Program-made: the position numbers and the translations under genes
NCBI GenBank assembly: GCA_944381495.1
Contig: CALWLJ010000006.1
Location: 123,629-187,628 of the forward strand
Length of the DNA: 64,000 nt
Direction of reading: 5' to 3'
From: an uncultured Mediterraneibacter sp.
Lineage (GTDB): Bacteria; Bacillota; Clostridia; Lachnospirales; Lachnospiraceae
The notes under the pieces: model-generated
What the model was told of the DNA's origin: nothing
The model's database searches: none
Seen by the model: only the letters and a program-made list of their open reading frames with translations
Shown here: one piece after another, positions 10,016 to 19,736 of the stretch
Layout: every line of letters starts with the position of its first letter
Numbering within the stretch: the first letter of the stretch is position 1

Positions 10016-10162
10016 GTAGCAACCTCCTTTGAATCAATCATCATAACTCTTACTATTCTACCATATTTCCTTTATAGAGTAAAACCGAAATTATTGCAAT
10101 CTCTGAAAGACCGGATGTATAATACCTTCAGAATGTATTGTTTGTTTTTGGGGGACAGCAAC

Positions 10163-11371
10163 ATGACAGAGAAAATATGGGATAAACGAAGGAAGAGAGC
10201 CTTTGAGATCATCGAAGTAGGAACACAGTATGACTATGTCAGCCGGGCTTATGATCTGGTCAACGCCCTGAACATCATCACCAATCTTGTAGTCAGCATC
10301 CTGCTGACTTTTGAGGATTACCGCGCCCGGTACGAGGCGCTTCTGACCATACTGGAAAATATCACCGTGATTTTTTTTGCTGTGGACTATGTTTTAAGAC
10401 TTTGGACGGCAAAGTTTCTTTATCCTGAAGTAAATGAACGCAGGGCAATCTGGAAATACATCACATCCTTTACCGGGCTTGTAGATCTGTTTTCCTTTCT
10501 TCCTTACTACCTTCCAATATTTTTCCCGTCTGGGACAGTGGCTTTCCGGATGCTCAGGATCGTCCGTATTCTCCGGCTTTTCCGGATCAATCCTTATTAC
10601 GATTCTCTCAGTGTGATCACCGAGGTCATCACCAGCAAAAAACAACAGCTCTTCTCTTCCGTATTTATCATCCTTATGCTTATGCTGGCGTCCAGTCTGT
10701 GCATGTACAGCCTGGAACACGAAGCTCAGCCAGAGGTCTTTACCAACGCCTTCTCCGGGATCTGGTGGTCCGCTTCCACTCTGCTGACAGTGGGATACGG
10801 AGATATTTATCCTATTACTACTCTGGGAAAAATATTCGGCATATTTATTACCTTTCTCGGGGTAGGCATGGTCGCCATCCCTACCGGTATCATTTCCGCG
10901 GGATTCGTTGACCAGTATTCACGTATCAAAAGGATAAGCGAATACGGACAGGAGTCTGACATTCATTTTATCAAGATCCACCTGACGGAACGGGATCCCT
11001 GGGTAAACCACAGCATCGCCCAGATCCGCCTGCCGGAAAGGATCATCGTGGCGGCCATCCAGCGGGGTCACAGGATTCTTGTTCCCCGTGGAAATATGGT
11101 ACTTCACGCAGATGATATCATGGTCCTTGGCGCGGAATCCTTCCAGGATAAGGAACACATCCGTCTGAAGGAGATCACTCTTCAGAAAAACAATCCCTGG
11201 AACGGCCATCGTATCCGGGATCTGGACATTTCCAGACACTCTATCATCGTCCTTGTGAAGCGCCGGAAGAAGGTTATGATCCCTAATGGAAATATGATCC
11301 TGCGGGAAGGGGATATTGTGATCCTGTATACACAGTCAAAGATTGCAGAGGGAACAGATATTGAGATCTGA
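10163..11371 (+). CDS. Voltage-sensor K+ channel with tandem TrkA-C domains
   Basis: About 402 aa. A six-helix ion channel occupies residues 30-250, with an S4-like helix of spaced Arg (RMLRIVRILRLFR, about 129-141) and the K+ selectivity filter TVGYGD (209-214). Two TrkA-C (RCK_C) modules follow, at about 267-326 and 333-391, both ending in a hxxGDxhhhh pattern. There is no RCK_N nucleotide-binding domain between the pore and these modules. I use the ATG at 10163, which follows GGGGGA and begins a charged helix; an in-frame ATG at 10094 is less convincing. It probably moves potassium across the membrane under control of voltage and a ligand bound by the TrkA-C pair. Confidence 0.87.
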   Translation: MTEKIWDKRRKRAFEIIEVGTQYDYVSRAYDLVNALNIITNLVVSILLTFEDYRARYEALLTILENITVIFFAVDYVLRLWTAKFLYPEVNERRAIWKYITSFTGLVDLFSFLPYYLPIFFPSGTVAFRMLRIVRILRLFRINPYYDSLSVITEVITSKKQQLFSSVFIILMLMLASSLCMYSLEHEAQPEVFTNAFSGIWWSASTLLTVGYGDIYPITTLGKIFGIFITFLGVGMVAIPTGIISAGFVDQYSRIKRISEYGQESDIHFIKIHLTERDPWVNHSIAQIRLPERIIVAAIQRGHRILVPRGNMVLHADDIMVLGAESFQDKEHIRLKEITLQKNNPWNGHRIRDLDISRHSIIVLVKRRKKVMIPNGNMILREGDIVILYTQSKIAEGTDIEI

Positions 11372-11442
11372 ACACACCGTGCGCAAGTTCGATTCCGCTC
11401 CGCTCCATCTCACTCGCGGGCTTTCGCCCTATGAAAAATCAA

Positions 11443-11488
11443 AAACGAGCTCCCGGAAGAATGCAAGCACTCTTCCGGGAGCTCGTTT
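11443..11488. terminator. Bidirectional terminator between channel and ABC exporter
   Basis: A perfect 18-bp stem (11443-11460 with 11471-11488) around AACGAGCTCCCGGAAGA, with a 10-nt loop. A T-run follows on the minus strand, and a weaker one on the plus strand. An outer CCGTGCG (11377-11383)/CGCACGG (11498-11504) pair could extend the structure. Confidence 0.8.
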
Positions 11489-11514
11489 CCGCTTTTTCGC
11501 ACGGCTCATTGCCA

Positions 11515-13404
11515 TCACGAAAGCTCTAGCTTCCCAGTATATAACTGATAATAAGTTCCTTTTAGTTTGAGGAGTTCTTCGTGTGTTCCTCGTTCTATGA
11601 TTCTTCCGTGTTCGAGGACCATGATGGCGTCGCTGTTGCGGATGGTGGACAGTCTGTGGGCGATAACGAATACGGTTCGTCCTTTCATCAGGTTATCCAT
11701 TCCCTGCTGTACGATGCTTTCGGTTCTTGTATCGATGGAAGAGGTTGCCTCGTCCAGGATCAGTACCGGCGGGTCTGCGATGGCTGCTCTGGCGATTGCC
11801 AGCAGCTGTCTCTGTCCCTGGGACAGTTCTTCACCATCGCCGCTCAGCTGTGTGTCGTATCCCTTGGGCAGCATCTTGATGAATCCGTCTGCATGAGCAA
11901 GACGTGCTGCTTTATAGACTTCCTCATCTGTTGCATCCAGCTTTCCGTAGCGGATATTTTCCATGATGGTTCCTGTAAACAGGTGGGTATCCTGGAGAAC
12001 GATTCCGAGGGAACGTCTCAGGTCGGCCTTTTTAATCTTGTTGATATTAATATCATCATAACGGATTTTTCCGTCTGCCACGTCGTAGAACCGGTTGATC
12101 AGGTTTGTGATTGTTGTCTTTCCTGCGCCGGTGGATCCTACGAAGGCAAGTTTCTGTCCCGGTTTCGCATACAGTGTCAGGTTATGCAGCACCATATGAT
12201 CTGGTGTATATCCAAAGGTCATATCGTAGAAACGGACATCGCCTTTCAGCTCTTTATAGGTAACAGTTCCGTCTGCCTGATGAGGATGTTTCCATGCCCA
12301 CAGGCCGGTACGTTCCTTACATTCAGTGATATTTCCATCTGCGTCCTTCTTCGCATTTACCAGAGTAACATATCCTTCGTCAACTTCCGGTTCTTCATCC
12401 ATCATATTGAAAATACGCTCCGCTCCAGCGAGCGCCATGATAATGGAGTTGAACTGCTGAGCGATCTGCATAAAAGGCTGAGTGAAACTTTTTGTAAACT
12501 GCAGATAGGAAGCAATGACTCCAAGGGTAATATTGCCGATTCCTGCTACAGACAGGAAACCGCCGAATACCGCTGTCAGCACAAACTGGACATTTCCCAG
12601 GTTTCCGATGACCGGGCCCATGATACTTGCAAATGTATGGGCTTTGGAAGCACTCTCGAAGAGATGCTCATTCAATTCATCGAACTCTTCTTCCGATATC
12701 TTCTCGTGATTAAATACCTTAACGACACGCTGGCCGTTCATCCGCTCTTCTACGAATCCGGTCACATTTGCCAGATCCAGCTGCTGCCGGATAAAGTACT
12801 TGCCGCTGTTTCCTGTAATCACTTTAGATACAAAGAACATAAGCAGTATCATCAAAACAGCCAGAATCGTCAGCAGAGGGCTCAGCACCAGCATGGCGAT
12901 AAATGTGACAACAATCGTCAGCACAGACATCAGCACCTGCGGAATAGACTGATTGATCATCTGCCTCAATGTATCCGTATCATTTGTATAAAGACTCATG
13001 ATCGAACCGTTTGTATTCTGATCAAAATACCGGATCGGAAGTTTCTGCATATGCTCAAACATCTCGTCACGGACACGCTTGAGTACGCCCTGGCCGATTG
13101 TTACCATCAATCTGCTGTAAATAAATGTGGCTATAACACCGCAAAGGAAAATGGTTCCAAGCACAGTCAACGCCATATACAGTTCACCAAAATTCGGATC
13201 CTGCTGCCCGATCAGCGGAATGATAAAATCATCCAGCAGAAAACGCAGTGACAGTGATACTGATATAGAAGCGATCGAACTGATCAGGATACAGAAAAGT
13301 ACGACAATAAACTGTACTTTATAAGTACTGGTCACATAACCCAGCAGGCGCTTCGCTGTCTTGATCGTGCCGCTGTTTACTCTTGGCTTTCCCTGTTTAC
13401 TCAT
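11515..13404 (-). CDS. ABC exporter, permease-ATPase half (subunit 2)
   Basis: About 629 aa: a six-helix exporter domain (residues 20-330), a linker of about 60 aa, then the ATPase. Walker A is GSTGAGKTT, the signature is LSQGQRQLLAIARA and Walker B is VLILDEATSSID. It overlaps the stop of the first half by 8 nt, and a good ribosome binding site sits inside the upstream gene. The two unequal halves fit the heterodimeric multidrug/lipid exporters of the BmrC-BmrD/LmrCD type. The signature here is LSQGQ rather than LSGGQ, typical for one half of such pairs. Substrate is unknown. Confidence 0.92.
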   Translation of the reverse strand: MSKQGKPRVNSGTIKTAKRLLGYVTSTYKVQFIVVLFCILISSIASISVSLSLRFLLDDFIIPLIGQQDPNFGELYMALTVLGTIFLCGVIATFIYSRLMVTIGQGVLKRVRDEMFEHMQKLPIRYFDQNTNGSIMSLYTNDTDTLRQMINQSIPQVLMSVLTIVVTFIAMLVLSPLLTILAVLMILLMFFVSKVITGNSGKYFIRQQLDLANVTGFVEERMNGQRVVKVFNHEKISEEEFDELNEHLFESASKAHTFASIMGPVIGNLGNVQFVLTAVFGGFLSVAGIGNITLGVIASYLQFTKSFTQPFMQIAQQFNSIIMALAGAERIFNMMDEEPEVDEGYVTLVNAKKDADGNITECKERTGLWAWKHPHQADGTVTYKELKGDVRFYDMTFGYTPDHMVLHNLTLYAKPGQKLAFVGSTGAGKTTITNLINRFYDVADGKIRYDDININKIKKADLRRSLGIVLQDTHLFTGTIMENIRYGKLDATDEEVYKAARLAHADGFIKMLPKGYDTQLSGDGEELSQGQRQLLAIARAAIADPPVLILDEATSSIDTRTESIVQQGMDNLMKGRTVFVIAHRLSTIRNSDAIMVLEHGRIIERGTHEELLKLKGTYYQLYTGKLELS

Positions 13405-15130
13405 TGTCAGCGCCTCCTTTCACCTGTGATTCATATACTTCCCTGTAGATTGCATTCGTCTTAAGGAGTTCTTCGGAAGTTCCGATGCCGTTGATCTCGC
13501 CGTTATCCATAACAATGATCATATCCGCATCTTCTACTGATGAGATTCTCTGAGCGATAATGATCTTTGTCGTATCCGGAATCTCCTCGCGGAAAGCCTG
13601 GCGGATCAGAGCATCCGTCTTCGTGTCTACCGCACTGGTAGAATCGTCAAGAATCAGGATCTTCGGCTTCTTCAGAAGCGCTCTCGCAATACAGAGTCTC
13701 TGCTTCTGACCGCCGGAAACATTGTTACCGCCTTCCACAATCATTGTCTCATACTTGTTGGGGAACTCCTGGATAAAACTGTCTGCCTGAGCGAGTTTAC
13801 AGACTCTCTGTACTTCCTCATCTGAGGCATTTTCATCTCCCCAGCGCACATTTTCATAAATACTTCCCGTAAACAGTACGTTTTTCTGAAGCACCACCGC
13901 CACCTGGTCACGAAGCGCTTTCAGATTATATTTGCGGACATCGATTCCGCCTACCTTCACACAGCCGCCTGTCACATCATACAATCTGGGAATCAGCTGT
14001 ACCAGTGTACTCTTGGCGCTTCCTGTTCCACCGATAACGCCTACAATCTGACCGCTCTTAATATGAAGATTCACATCCTTCAGAGACAGGTTTCCGCCCT
14101 CTCCGGAATAGCTGAAATTCACATGCTCGAAATCAATATCTCCGCTGGGCACATCTTTCAGGGCATCTTCCTTATCGATCATCTCCGGCACTTCATCCAG
14201 GACCTCACTGATACGGTCCGTGGACGCCTCTGCGATCATAATCTGAACAAATACAAAGGTTACCATCATCAGAGATGACAGGATCTGGATTGCGTACACA
14301 ATCACACTGGTCAGCTCTCCGGTCTGCATGGTTCCGCGGATAATGCTCTTTCCGCCCACAAGCACCATGATCAGCACGACTGCATAAACTGTAAACTGCA
14401 TGATCGGGGAGTTCCATGCCACGATCTTCTCTGCTTTTGTAAACAGATTGAATACCTTTGTAGAAATCTTTCCAAACTTCTGGATCTCGTGATCCTCACG
14501 GACATATGCCTTGACAACACGTGCTGCATTGACATTCTCCTGAACCGTATTATTCAGCACGTCATACTCATCAAATACTGCGATAAAATGGGGATGAGCC
14601 TTCTTTGCAATCCAGAGCAGCACACCTCCGAGAATCGGTATCGTCACCAGCAGGATCAGAGCGATCGGCACACTGATTGTCATGGTCATGATCAGTGACA
14701 GAATGATCATGATCGGCGCTCTGGCCAGCAGACGAATCGTAAACATATATGCCATCTGCACATTCGTGATATCTGTTGTCAGTCTGGTCACCAGACCGGA
14801 TGTTGAAAAGTGGTCGATATTCCCAAATGAGAAATCCTGTACTTTATAAAAAATATCATGGCGGAGATTCTTCGCATATCCCGCTGAAGCTATAGCCGCA
14901 AGCTGTCCGGCCTTCGCACCGAAAAACAGTGCGACCACTGCCATCAGAATCAGCAGAAGCCCGACTCTGATAATATAACCCATGTCTCCCTGCGTGATCC
15001 CGATGTCAATAATATTTGCCATTAAAAGCGGGATCAGCACTTCCATCAGCACTTCCAGCGCCACGAGCACCGGAGTGAGAAATGATTGCCGTTTGTACTC
15101 ACGTACAGAACGGAGTAATTTCCTGTTCAT
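13397..15130 (-). CDS. ABC exporter, permease-ATPase half (subunit 1)
   Basis: About 577 aa with an N-terminal six-helix exporter domain and a C-terminal ATPase: Walker A GGTGSAKST, signature VSGGQKQRLCIARA, Walker B ILILDDSTSAVD. The residue after the Walker B Asp is Asp rather than the catalytic Glu, so this half carries the degenerate ATP site, as in other heterodimeric exporters where only one site is hydrolytically active. It lies 20 nt after the marR gene and 8 nt into the partner half, so all three are one operon. Confidence 0.92.
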   Translation of the reverse strand: MNRKLLRSVREYKRQSFLTPVLVALEVLMEVLIPLLMANIIDIGITQGDMGYIIRVGLLLILMAVVALFFGAKAGQLAAIASAGYAKNLRHDIFYKVQDFSFGNIDHFSTSGLVTRLTTDITNVQMAYMFTIRLLARAPIMIILSLIMTMTISVPIALILLVTIPILGGVLLWIAKKAHPHFIAVFDEYDVLNNTVQENVNAARVVKAYVREDHEIQKFGKISTKVFNLFTKAEKIVAWNSPIMQFTVYAVVLIMVLVGGKSIIRGTMQTGELTSVIVYAIQILSSLMMVTFVFVQIMIAEASTDRISEVLDEVPEMIDKEDALKDVPSGDIDFEHVNFSYSGEGGNLSLKDVNLHIKSGQIVGVIGGTGSAKSTLVQLIPRLYDVTGGCVKVGGIDVRKYNLKALRDQVAVVLQKNVLFTGSIYENVRWGDENASDEEVQRVCKLAQADSFIQEFPNKYETMIVEGGNNVSGGQKQRLCIARALLKKPKILILDDSTSAVDTKTDALIRQAFREEIPDTTKIIIAQRISSVEDADMIIVMDNGEINGIGTSEELLKTNAIYREVYESQVKGGADNE

Positions 15131-15150
15131 GGTCTGTTTTCTCCTCTCCT

Positions 15151-15618
15151 CTATTCTTTTTTCTCATTACCCAACAAGTTTCTGGACATCTGTTCCAACA
15201 CGCGCCGGCAGATTTCAAGTTCTTCCTCGTCGATTCCCTCGCCCAGCACATCTTCCATATGACGTATATTGGAAAGGATCTCCTCCCTGACCCCCTCCGC
15301 TTTCTCCGTCGGCACCAGTTTTTTCAGCCGGGCGTCACGCTCCACCGGTTCGCGGCGAACAAAACCGTTCTTTTCAAGAAGCTGCAGAATCCCCGTGGCA
15401 GTTGAACGCCGGATCTGGAACTCTTTCTCAATATCTTTCTGGAAGATATCGCCTTTCAACGACTGAAATAAAATATGGTGCAGGACACGCTTCTGCATAT
15501 TAGTCAGACCGTAATCCTGCTCATGGAAACACATCTGACGCTTCAGCTGATGCGAGACCATATTGATCAGTCTTCCCACATCATTACGTGCCGGATCAAG
15601 TACATTTTTTTTCTCCAT
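15151..15618 (-). CDS. MarR-family regulator of the exporter operon
   Basis: About 155 aa, the usual MarR length, with the winged helix in the middle (FQKDIEKEFQIRRSTATGILQLLEKNGFVRREPVERDARLKKLVPT). The DARxK wing loop is characteristic. It is the first gene of an operon with two ABC exporter halves; MarR proteins in this position normally repress the operon and release on binding a toxic ligand. Its own control region is at 15660-15686. Confidence 0.93.
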   Translation of the reverse strand: MEKKNVLDPARNDVGRLINMVSHQLKRQMCFHEQDYGLTNMQKRVLHHILFQSLKGDIFQKDIEKEFQIRRSTATGILQLLEKNGFVRREPVERDARLKKLVPTEKAEGVREEILSNIRHMEDVLGEGIDEEELEICRRVLEQMSRNLLGNEKKE

Positions 15619-15659
15619 CCCCTGTACGCACCCTTTCTTTGTTCGGTAACTAACAATAT

Positions 15660-15686
15660 AGTATATAGATTATTTTTTATTGTCAA
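15660..15686 (-). promoter_or_regulatory. Candidate promoter of marR-ABC operon
   Basis: On the minus strand TTGACA (15681-15686) and TATACT (15660-15665) are separated by 15 bp. The spacing is short, but both hexamers are good and the surrounding AT-rich dyad-like sequence (ATATAGTATATAG) could be the MarR operator. Confidence 0.45.
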
Positions 15687-15705
15687 TCCCTAAAATGCAC
15701 AAAAG

Positions 15706-15741
15706 AAAAACTCCCTGTTCTTTAAAAAATAAGGAGTTTTT
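15706..15741 (-). terminator. Terminator of the zinc-ribbon/AP2 gene
   Basis: The AAAAACTCC (15706-15714) and GGAGTTTTT (15733-15741) arms make a 9-bp stem with T-runs on both strands, just downstream of the gene that ends at 15767. Confidence 0.65.
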
Positions 15742-15766
15742 TCACGTAATTTATCCTTATTTTCAA

Positions 15767-16702
15767 TCAGCCGGTCATCACTTGAAGACTGCCGTTTACT
15801 TTCTTTACTTCGAAGAAAAGCGGATGGTCCTCCGCCCATTCCGGATCACGGTCTGCTTTCTCCTTCCAGCCCCGGTAGGCATGAAGAAACCCTTCGTGTA
15901 CAAGTTTCTCCGCACTGAGCCTGGCCTGCACAGCCTCCTCAAAATTATCAAATACACCAACATAGAATCTCTGCCGCTTAAAGCCGATGCTCACCCTGTA
16001 TTTATGATTCTTCATCTGATAAACGCCGCGAAAACCACTGGTATTATCCTCCCTGTATTTCCGCTTTTCAAGCATCTCAATACAGGTTCCATCTATCATA
16101 TGCAGTTTCTTCGAAATCTGTTTCTGGTTTTCTCTTTTCATGCATCCGCAGCTGCGGTAATTCCCATACATCAGCACAGACTCAGGCAGATCCACAGTAT
16201 TGCCGCATTCACAGGAACAGTGCCAGTATACAGAACCCCTCCGGTCTCTCTGTTCCGTAGGATACAGTGCGGTCAGCCTTCCGAACCGCTTTCCGGTCAG
16301 ATCCACTTTATTCCGGCCTGTCCGGTGAGCAGGTCCTCCGCAGCTTCTGCATTTTCCCGCCTTCAGATCATGAGCCGATGTAATCTTCTGACCTCCGCAG
16401 GAACAGCGGCACAGCCAGCATACTCTGCCGTTTCTATTCTCCGCACGGCTTATTACCGTCAGCTCACCGAATTGCCGGCCTGTCAGATCTTCTGCCACAT
16501 TCCCCCGCCGGACGTCTTTTTCCGGTATGCATCCACAATCCTGCACGGTTCCCCGCTTCAGCCGCTTGGTATCCACCAGGATTTCTTTTCCGCAGTCACA
16601 TCTGCATCTCCATAGAATATAATGATTCTCACGGCGGTCGGTTTTCTCCAAGACGGTCAGTCTGCCGAATCTACAGCCCACAAGATCTTTTCTCTGCGCC
16701 AT
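15767..16702 (-). CDS. Triple zinc-ribbon protein with C-terminal AP2-like domain
   Basis: About 311 aa. Three repeats (about 6-58, 72-122, 133-187) each start DL-x-G-x-x-FG-x-LT and carry paired Cys (for example WRCRCDCG, then DCGC), as in a zinc ribbon. An AP2/ERF-like DNA-binding module follows at about 222-268 (SGFRGVYQ, then RFYVGVFDNFEEAVQARL). Such modules occur in phage and homing-endonuclease-associated proteins. No nuclease motif is visible, so this may be a DNA-binding relic or a regulator. Start 16702 follows a GGGGGG tract; an in-frame ATG at 16723 has a poor site. It stands alone between the exporter operon and glgC. Confidence 0.8.
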   Translation of the reverse strand: MAQRKDLVGCRFGRLTVLEKTDRRENHYILWRCRCDCGKEILVDTKRLKRGTVQDCGCIPEKDVRRGNVAEDLTGRQFGELTVISRAENRNGRVCWLCRCSCGGQKITSAHDLKAGKCRSCGGPAHRTGRNKVDLTGKRFGRLTALYPTEQRDRRGSVYWHCSCECGNTVDLPESVLMYGNYRSCGCMKRENQKQISKKLHMIDGTCIEMLEKRKYREDNTSGFRGVYQMKNHKYRVSIGFKRQRFYVGVFDNFEEAVQARLSAEKLVHEGFLHAYRGWKEKADRDPEWAEDHPLFFEVKKVNGSLQVMTG

Positions 16703-17076
16703 GGATATTACCCCCCAGTTCATTTGTCATTTCCATATATAAATATTATATCTTACACATATGTATGACACATGACCGCTTGTCCCGCAGAGGCACCACT
16801 TATCCCGGAAAAATTAAATATTACCTTGTATTCTCAATTTCTTTTTTCCCCGATATCATATATCTTTTTCTTTAATTTTCTCAAAATTTTACCCAGCATT
16901 TTGCCAAATGTTAGCTGTAAATAATGAAACCGCCGTATTTTTACCGATACACAGAGTTTTTGTCCAACTCGCCAATATATTCTTTCTATAAATAAGGGTT
17001 TTTCGCACAAAAATATGGTAAAATGTTTCAGAAAATTGTATAATATAAGTTACTAAAATGAAAGAGAGGGCTCACT
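16703..17076. other. AT-rich intergenic region upstream of glgC
   Basis: No convincing gene. Close to glgC are an extended -10-like TGGTAAAAT (17016-17024) and a perfect -10 hexamer TATAAT (17039-17044), neither with a good -35. One of these is probably the glgCD promoter. Confidence 0.5.
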
Positions 17077-18219
17077 ATGAAGCAGAATAACATGTTAGCT
17101 ATGATTTTGGCTGGTGGTCGAGGAACTCGTCTGCATGAATTGACCAAAAAAATGGCAAAACCTGCCGTTTCATATGGCGGAAAATACCGTATTATTGATT
17201 TTCCCCTTAGTAACTGCGCAAACAGTGGAATCGATGTTGTCGGTGTGCTGACACAGTATGAATCCATTCAGTTGAACAGCTATGTAGCTGTAGGACGTCG
17301 CTGGGGACTTGATGCGAAGAACAGCGGAGTATATGTACTCCCACCCCGTGAGAAAGCAGATGCCAACCTTGATGTATACAGAGGTACGGCAGACGCCATT
17401 TCACAGAACATTGATTTCATTGATACTTTTTCACCGGAATATCTTCTTATCCTTTCCGGCGACCACATCTATAAGATGAACTATGCCAAGATGCTGGCTT
17501 ATCATAAAGAACACAACGCTGACGCCACGATCGCTGTAATCGAAGTGCCGATGAAAGAGGCAAGCCGCTTCGGTATCATGAACACAGATGAAGAGACCGG
17601 ACGTATCGTTGAGTTCGAAGAGAAGCCGGAGAAGCCGAAGAGCAACCTTGCTTCTATGGGTATCTATATCTTCAACTGGAAGCTGCTCCGCAAGACGCTC
17701 CTGGCAGACATCAAAGATCCTGAATCCAATCACGATTTCGGAAAAGATATTATCCCCGCTCTCTTGAACGATGGAAAAGCACTTTATGCTTATAAATTCA
17801 AAGGATACTGGAAAGATGTCGGAACGATTGATTCCCTCTGGGAGGCAAACATGGATCTTCTCAGCAAGAATAATGCGCTGGATCTGCACGATCCCACATG
17901 GAAGATCTATACAGAAGACGTCACCTCTCTTCCGCAGTACATAGGCTCTGACGCCAAGATTGAGAAAGCATTCATTACTCAGGGCTGCGTGATCGACGGA
18001 GAAGTGAAGAACTCTGTCCTGTTTACCGGCGCCAAAGTTGCTCCCGGCGCAAAGGTCATCGACAGTGTGCTGATGCCCGGCGCAGAGGTAGCAGAGGGCG
18101 CAGTTGTAACCCGTGCTCTTGTAGCTGACGATATCAAGATCGGCAAGAATGCTGTCGTCGGAAGCGCAGACAGCGAGCACATCGAACTTGTAGCAAAACG
18201 TGTAAAGGGGGAAGAATAA
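17077..18219 (+). CDS. glgC: Glucose-1-phosphate adenylyltransferase, catalytic subunit
   Basis: Makes ADP-glucose from glucose-1-phosphate and ATP, the committed step of glycogen synthesis. About 380 aa, as expected. The nucleotide-binding [13 protein letters not shown], the [24 protein letters not shown] segment, LSGDHIYKM and the FEEKP motif are all intact, and the C-terminal left-handed beta-helix repeats are visible. A strong GAGAGG precedes the start. The gene is followed after one base by glgD, so the two are co-translated; Firmicutes use both subunits in a heterotetramer. Confidence 0.96.
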   Translation: MKQNNMLAMILAGGRGTRLHELTKKMAKPAVSYGGKYRIIDFPLSNCANSGIDVVGVLTQYESIQLNSYVAVGRRWGLDAKNSGVYVLPPREKADANLDVYRGTADAISQNIDFIDTFSPEYLLILSGDHIYKMNYAKMLAYHKEHNADATIAVIEVPMKEASRFGIMNTDEETGRIVEFEEKPEKPKSNLASMGIYIFNWKLLRKTLLADIKDPESNHDFGKDIIPALLNDGKALYAYKFKGYWKDVGTIDSLWEANMDLLSKNNALDLHDPTWKIYTEDVTSLPQYIGSDAKIEKAFITQGCVIDGEVKNSVLFTGAKVAPGAKVIDSVLMPGAEVAEGAVVTRALVADDIKIGKNAVVGSADSEHIELVAKRVKGEE

Positions 18220-18220
18220 T

Positions 18221-19336
18221 ATGAGTCAGGCTTTTGGAATTGTTAATTTTGCCGGAAACCATATTCAGGTAGACGGACTTCAGGATTACCGTCCGGTCGG
18301 GGCTTTCTCATTTCTCGGCAGATACCGTGTGATCGATTTCCCGATCTCCAACATGAGCAACAGCGGGATCGACACGATCCAGATTTATATAAGAAGAAAA
18401 CCGCGTTCCCTTACCGAGCATCTGGGAACCGGTCGTCATTATAACATTAACTCAAAGCGCGGCAGACTCCATATTCTGTACACAGAATCCAACATGGTCT
18501 CTGATCTGTACAACACGGATATTGCGGCATATATTGAGAACCTCGATGTGATCGAGCGTGTTCCGCAGCAGTATGTTGTAATCACACCGAGCTACATGGT
18601 TTACACTGCAGACTACAGCACTCTGCTTCAGAACCACATCGATTCCGGGGCGGACATTACACTGATGTATCACGCTGTTGACAACGCAAAGGATAATTTC
18701 CTGAGCTGCTACACACTGGAGATCAACAAGCAGAAGGGTGTGGATTCTGTTACACCAAACCGCGGAAACGCAAAGAACAAGAACATCTTCATGGACACAT
18801 ATGTAATGAAGAAAGAGCTGTTCCTTGATCTTGTAAGCAAAGCACACAAGATGTCCGCTATGTACTCTCTTGTTGATATCATCGACGAGTCCTGCCACGA
18901 CCTTGACGTACGTGCAGTACCGCACCGGGGATATTTCGCAGCAATTACTGATTTCAACAGCTACTACGAGGCGAACATGTCACTGATCGACCTGAAGAAC
19001 GCCATGAACCTGTTCGTTAATGACTGGCCGATCTATACACGTACCAATGACTCCTGCCCGACTCAGTATTTCGAGACAAGCAATGTGAAGTCATCTGTTG
19101 TATCCAACGGATGTCTGATCGAAGGAACGATTGAGAATTCAGTCATCGGCAGAGGCTGTGTGATCAAACAGGGCGCTGTGATCAAAAACTGCGTCATCTC
19201 GTCTGATGTTGTGATCGGCAAAGGAGTTCACTGTGAAAACCTTGTAGTTGACAAGCATGCCCGTCTGATCCGAGGCAAGAGAGTCATCGCATCTCCGGAC
19301 AAGCCGGGATATATCAAACGCGGTGATACACTGTAA
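18221..19336 (+). CDS. glgD: GlgD subunit of ADP-glucose pyrophosphorylase
   Basis: About 371 aa, homologous to GlgC along its length (FLGRYRVIDFPISNMSNSGIDTI), but the N-terminal GGRGTRL nucleotide loop is replaced by NFAGNHIQVDG and the catalytic acidic residues are not conserved. This matches the GlgD family, which is largely non-catalytic and raises GlgC activity in the heterotetramer. GGGGGA sits just before the start, within the end of glgC. It is followed by a long hairpin element rather than a simple terminator. Confidence 0.95.
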   Translation: MSQAFGIVNFAGNHIQVDGLQDYRPVGAFSFLGRYRVIDFPISNMSNSGIDTIQIYIRRKPRSLTEHLGTGRHYNINSKRGRLHILYTESNMVSDLYNTDIAAYIENLDVIERVPQQYVVITPSYMVYTADYSTLLQNHIDSGADITLMYHAVDNAKDNFLSCYTLEINKQKGVDSVTPNRGNAKNKNIFMDTYVMKKELFLDLVSKAHKMSAMYSLVDIIDESCHDLDVRAVPHRGYFAAITDFNSYYEANMSLIDLKNAMNLFVNDWPIYTRTNDSCPTQYFETSNVKSSVVSNGCLIEGTIENSVIGRGCVIKQGAVIKNCVISSDVVIGKGVHCENLVVDKHARLIRGKRVIASPDKPGYIKRGDTL

Positions 19337-19398
19337 GTTATCAGACTTCTTTAAAAGAGAGCCTTATCAATATCATTGACTGTTTAGATGTTTAGGCG

Positions 19399-19724
19399 AT
19401 AGCATTTCCGATTTAAACAGCTCAGGAAGCAGAGCGGACGGCAGGATAACCCTTTCTGGATGAGGAGATGTGTGGGGCATGTGACTTTGGAGGAATCTGC
19501 TGGAAGATCTTAAGGAAGGAGAACCTGTTGTTAAACGGCACGAGGGGATTGTCTGAGCGAATGCGAGTTGCCCCTCGTGCCGTTTTGCTTTTAAACAGTT
19601 TTTCCTTCCTTTAGATTCTTCCCAGATTCCGGAACGGAACATGACACACACATCTCCTTATCCAGAATACGATTATCCATGAATTCCGCCCCGCTTCCGG
19701 ATGTGTTCAGTAAGAAAATGCTAT
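19399..19724. repeat. Long imperfect hairpin element A
   Basis: Fills the glgD-coaX gap. The left arm (19399-19547) is an imperfect reverse complement of the right arm (19571-19724) over about 150 nt. The apical stem (19533-19547 with 19571-19585) is a perfect 15 bp, and the 23-nt loop (19548-19570) begins ATTGTCTGAGCG and ends GCGAGTTG. Other matched blocks are AAGGAAGG...CTGTT and CTGGAT(A/G)AGGAGATGTGTG. There is no coding ORF. Its arms match 35488-35629, so it belongs to a dispersed family. Confidence 0.85.
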
Positions 19725-19736
19725 TGAACTATACCC

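Noticed and set aside
11581-13251. 556-codon open frame opposite the ABC exporter gene
   Set aside because: It lies wholly antisense to a clear ABC ATPase, has Cys- and His-rich non-protein-like composition and no ribosome binding site.
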